Source of the DNA: Streptomyces pactum
Lineage (GTDB): Bacteria; Actinomycetota; Actinomycetes; Streptomycetales; Streptomycetaceae
Direction of reading: 5' to 3'
Length of the DNA stretch: 64,000 nucleotides
Assembly (NCBI RefSeq): GCF_016031615.1
Contig: NZ_JACYXC010000001.1
Span: forward strand, 3,472,001-3,536,000
Part shown: positions 61,941 through 64,000 of the stretch, piece after piece
How positions within the stretch are numbered: position 1 is the first letter of the stretch
How the letters are laid out: every line of letters begins with the position of its first letter
Notes under the pieces: model-generated
Databases searched by the model: none
Told to the model about the DNA's origin: nothing
Seen by the model: the letters and a program-made list of their open reading frames with translations, nothing else
Program-made: the position numbers and the translations under genes

Positions 61941-62462
61941 TCGGTAGGTGTAACCCTACGGCAATCCCCCGTCGATAGGAAATCCATTCCCTGCGGCCCC
62001 GCCGTACGGCCTTCCGCACGGGTCCCGGAGCCCCGGCCCCGCCGTTGTGACCGGGCAGACCCGGCGGACCGGGTGGGCCGGGTGGACCGGCGGACCCGGC
62101 CGACGGCCCGACCGGCCCGGCCCCGCCATCCGCACCCGACCGGCCCGGCTCACCCCGCCCGGCCTCCTGGCCGGCTCCGCCGCCCGCCGTACGGCCCGGG
62201 CCCGAGGCGCACGGCCCGGGCGGCGGGGCGCACGGGGCACACGGTCCGCTCTCCGGTGGTGGTTACTTTGCAACGGCGCCGTCTCAGCCCCGCTGCGGGT
62301 GGATCTTGACGCCGGGATATGCCATCCACGCCGGACATGATGACCGGGCGACGCCCCCACCGCCGCGCCCGGCCCACCCGCCGCGGCAGCCCGCCGCCGC
62401 ACCGGGTCCACCCGGGCCGCACCCGCCACGCACACCACAGCACCGACCCACGGGGAATCACC
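61941..62462. other. Intergenic between tRNA-fMet and lipoprotein gene
   Basis: 520 bp. No supported gene. 62250-62345 is less GC-rich and probably has the lipoprotein promoter; GCATATCCCGGCGTCAAGATCC-like sequence there was not resolved into boxes. Confidence 0.45.
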
Positions 62463-63065
62463 ATGCGCATACACCGATCCGCCGCCGTACTCGCCTGTGT
62501 CACCGGCTTCGCCCTGCTGGGCACGGCCTGCAACGAGAACAACGCCCAGGGCGGGGGCACCGAGACCCCGACGAAGGGTCCCGCGCCGACGGCGAGCAAG
62601 CCGGTGGACGGCGACGCCGGCAAGACCCTGGCCCTGGGCGAGCGGACCACCGTGAGCTACCAGCGCGGCTCCGGGCGCGGCACCGTGCTGAGCGTCACGG
62701 CGAAGAGCGTGACCAAGGGCACCGTGTCGGACCTCGACGCGGTGCGGCTGGACGCCGAGGAGCGCGGGATGCAGCCGTACTACGTCACCTTCGACTTCGA
62801 GAACACCGGGAAGAGCACCCTCGAATACCCCTTCCTGGCCGGCGCCGCCAAGCTGCGGGACAGCCGCGGCGAGGACGGCACCTCGACCGTCACCGTGGGG
62901 GACGAGGTGAAGGAGTGCCCGGCCGCCCCGGTGGACTCCTTCGCCCCCGGCGCCAAGGTCACCCAGTGCGCGGTCTTCCTCCTGCCCGAGGGCGAGCAGC
63001 CCTCGGTGATCGTCTACACCGGGGACTACGACAAGGAGCCGGTGTTCTGGCGGGCCGGGAAGTGA
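62463..63065 (+). CDS. Lipoprotein with DUF4352-like domain
   Basis: A 200-residue exported protein starting MRIHRSAAVLACVTGFALLG. The signal sequence ends in a lipobox LLGTAC, so Cys22 should be lipidated and the protein held on the outer face of the membrane. A polar linker is followed by a beta-sandwich: VLSVTAKSVTKGTVSDLDAV, YYVTFDFENTGKSTLEYPF and ECPAAPVDSFAPGAKVTQCA, the DUF4352-type pattern. Function unknown. The frame upstream of the ATG is low-complexity and rejected. Confidence 0.87.
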   Translation: MRIHRSAAVLACVTGFALLGTACNENNAQGGGTETPTKGPAPTASKPVDGDAGKTLALGERTTVSYQRGSGRGTVLSVTAKSVTKGTVSDLDAVRLDAEERGMQPYYVTFDFENTGKSTLEYPFLAGAAKLRDSRGEDGTSTVTVGDEVKECPAAPVDSFAPGAKVTQCAVFLLPEGEQPSVIVYTGDYDKEPVFWRAGK

Positions 63066-63342
63066 CGGGGTGACGGACCGCCGGAGCCCCGGACGGGTGT
63101 CTCCGGCACCGGCGCCCCGGGTGTCCTGTGATGCCGGCCCCAACCCGGTCGGCGCCACACCTCGTTGCGGAGGCGGCCGGCGACGGGCGGCAGGCGCCTT
63201 CCGCGGGCGGCCGCCGGCCGGTGCCTCGGCGGCGGCCGGTGGCGGGCGCCGTGGCCCACCGCACGGCTGCCGTCCCCGCCCTCACCCTCACTGTCACGAC
63301 GGCGGTCATACCCGCCGCCCCACCACCGTCACCGCAAACGCC

Positions 63343-63374
63343 AGAGGCCCCTTCCGTGATCGGAAGGGGCCTCT
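63343..63374 (-). terminator. Hairpin terminator after tRNA-Arg
   Basis: AGAGGCCCCTTCC pairs with GGAAGGGGCCTCT (13 bp) around GTGATC, 9 nt beyond the tRNA end on the minus strand. It may also stop transcription coming from the lipoprotein gene. Confidence 0.82.
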
Positions 63375-63383
63375 CGGCTGCTG

Positions 63384-63456
63384 CGCGCTCGGCAGGATTC
63401 GAACCTGCAACCTCTTGATCCGTAGTCAAGTGCTCTATCCGTTAAGCTACGAGCGC
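63384..63456 (-). tRNA. tRNA-Arg (ACG)
   Basis: Minus strand: GCGCTCG pairs with CGAGCGC. The anticodon loop CTACGGA gives ACG, whose first base TadA converts to inosine. T-arm GGTTCGAATCC, discriminator G. Confidence 0.96.
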
Positions 63457-63869
63457 TTGGCTTCCCGGCGGTTTTTCTTGCCGGTCGGCGTTGCGGGAAC
63501 AACATTACATGACCTGCGGCGTGAGGCGAAATCCATTCCCCTCACCCCCTCTGACCTGCACAAACGGCCGGACGCAAGATCGTTCAGGGTCGACCCGCGG
63601 CGCCCGGGGGCGTGGTGGAACCGGGACCGCGCGCCGCGCGAGGGCGCGCGCGGCGCGGACACGGGGCGTAGCGACGGCGGGACGCGCGACGCCGGTGGCA
63701 CGGACGGTGCGCACGGGAACGGGACACCGTGCCGGAACGCCGGACGGGCCCGCGGCCCCGGCAGACGCCGGACGGCCCCGCAGACCCGACCCGACATCCG
63801 CCGGGCGGACCCGGCGGCGCACACCGGGCGGTCCCGCGGAGACGGCACACGCCGGGCGGAACATGACGA
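63457..63869. other. Intergenic between two tRNA genes
   Basis: About 410 bp with no supported gene. The AT-rich 63460-63550 next to tRNA-Arg should hold its promoter. The rest is low-complexity GC-rich sequence. Confidence 0.45.
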
Positions 63870-63900
63870 AGGGCCCCCGGTCGGATCGACCGGGGGCCCT
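63870..63900 (-). terminator. Hairpin terminator after tRNA-Ser(GCT)
   Basis: AGGGCCCCCGGTCG pairs perfectly with CGACCGGGGGCCCT around GAT, 8 nt past the tRNA. Confidence 0.82.
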
Positions 63901-63908
63901 CGTACCTG

Positions 63909-63999
63909 CGGAGGCGGAGGGATTTGAACCCTCGATGGGCGGTAAAACCCAAACCGCATTAGCAGTGCGGCGCCATAGACCGGACTAGGCGACGCCTCC
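63909..63999 (-). tRNA. tRNA-Ser (GCT)
   Basis: Minus strand: GGAGGCG pairs with CGCCTCC. The anticodon loop CTGCTAA gives GCT. A long variable arm (TTTGGGTTTTACCGCCCATC) marks serine. It ends one base from the window edge and is complete. Confidence 0.95.
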
Positions 64000-64000
64000 A

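Noticed and set aside
1..64000. Prophage, insertion sequence or integrated element
   Set aside because: No integrase, transposase, terminal inverted repeats with target duplication, or tRNA-truncating direct repeat was found. The tRNA genes seen are intact.

Overview
The window is very GC-rich DNA with strong third-position G/C bias, many GTG starts and short purine-rich Shine-Dalgarno sites. The gene set is typical of a streptomycete chromosome: a two-domain geosmin synthase, paired SigB/SigF-type sigma factors, NsrR with a flavohaemoglobin, a small SRP RNA and DUF5063 next to recR. I read it as a Streptomyces or close relative. I could not run a search, so the species is not assigned.

Region by region. 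1-6.3 kb: tail of a class A penicillin-binding protein, a GatB/YqeY protein, a metallophosphoesterase, tRNA-Pro, a DUF4287 protein and a coupled ECF sigma factor cassette. 6.8-14.4 kb: a P450, a methyltransferase, an S9 peptidase overlapping a convergent SURF1 gene, and an ECF sigma factor coupled to a membrane-anchored secreted protein. 15-24.4 kb: housekeeping block on the minus strand (asd-ask, a frame-damaged membrane protein, DUF5063, recR, ybaB, dnaX, SRP RNA) and tRNA-Ser(GGA). 24.6-25.9 kb: a seryl-tRNA synthetase of the non-actinobacterial type, probably a second SerRS.

26.3-32.2 kb holds the most interesting locus. On the minus strand a Crp/Fnr regulator with an intact cyclic-nucleotide pocket is followed by a perfect GTGA-N6-TCAC site and then four genes joined by three successive 4-nt GTGA overlaps. 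These encode a class III nucleotidyl cyclase with both metal Asp residues and the N-x3-R pair, a P-loop/helical-repeat protein, an unrecognised 331-residue protein, and a three-helix Pycsar-type transmembrane effector (PycTM family). The cyclase C-terminus and the P-loop protein N-terminus share an almost identical Gly/Asn/Gln-rich 18-residue motif resembling amyloid signalling motifs. I infer an expanded, sensor-equipped Pycsar-like anti-phage system with its own cNMP-responsive regulator.

32.5-42.9 kb: a MacB-type ABC exporter, an NsrR/Hmp nitric-oxide module with two operators, a DUF1992 protein, geosmin synthase, and a VOC protein divergent from a TetR regulator. 43.4-50.9 kb: DNA glycosylase-like protein, secreted M28 peptidase, LytR_C protein, uracil phosphoribosyltransferase, tadA with its associated gene, and tRNA-Ser(CGA). 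51-55.3 kb: hydrolase, a 54-residue membrane protein, a Dabb protein, two SigF-type sigma factors and a small membrane protein. 55.9-61.4 kb: two drug-efflux modules (MarR-MFS and MFS-TetR) with clear palindromic operators. 61.8-64 kb: tRNA-fMet, a lipoprotein, tRNA-Arg(ACG) and tRNA-Ser(GCT).

Three genes (dnaX, a membrane protein at 17.8-18.7 kb, and the 5' end of tadA) are out of frame, mostly by one missing base in a C or G run. This pattern suggests homopolymer errors in the assembly and should be remembered when reading gene boundaries.
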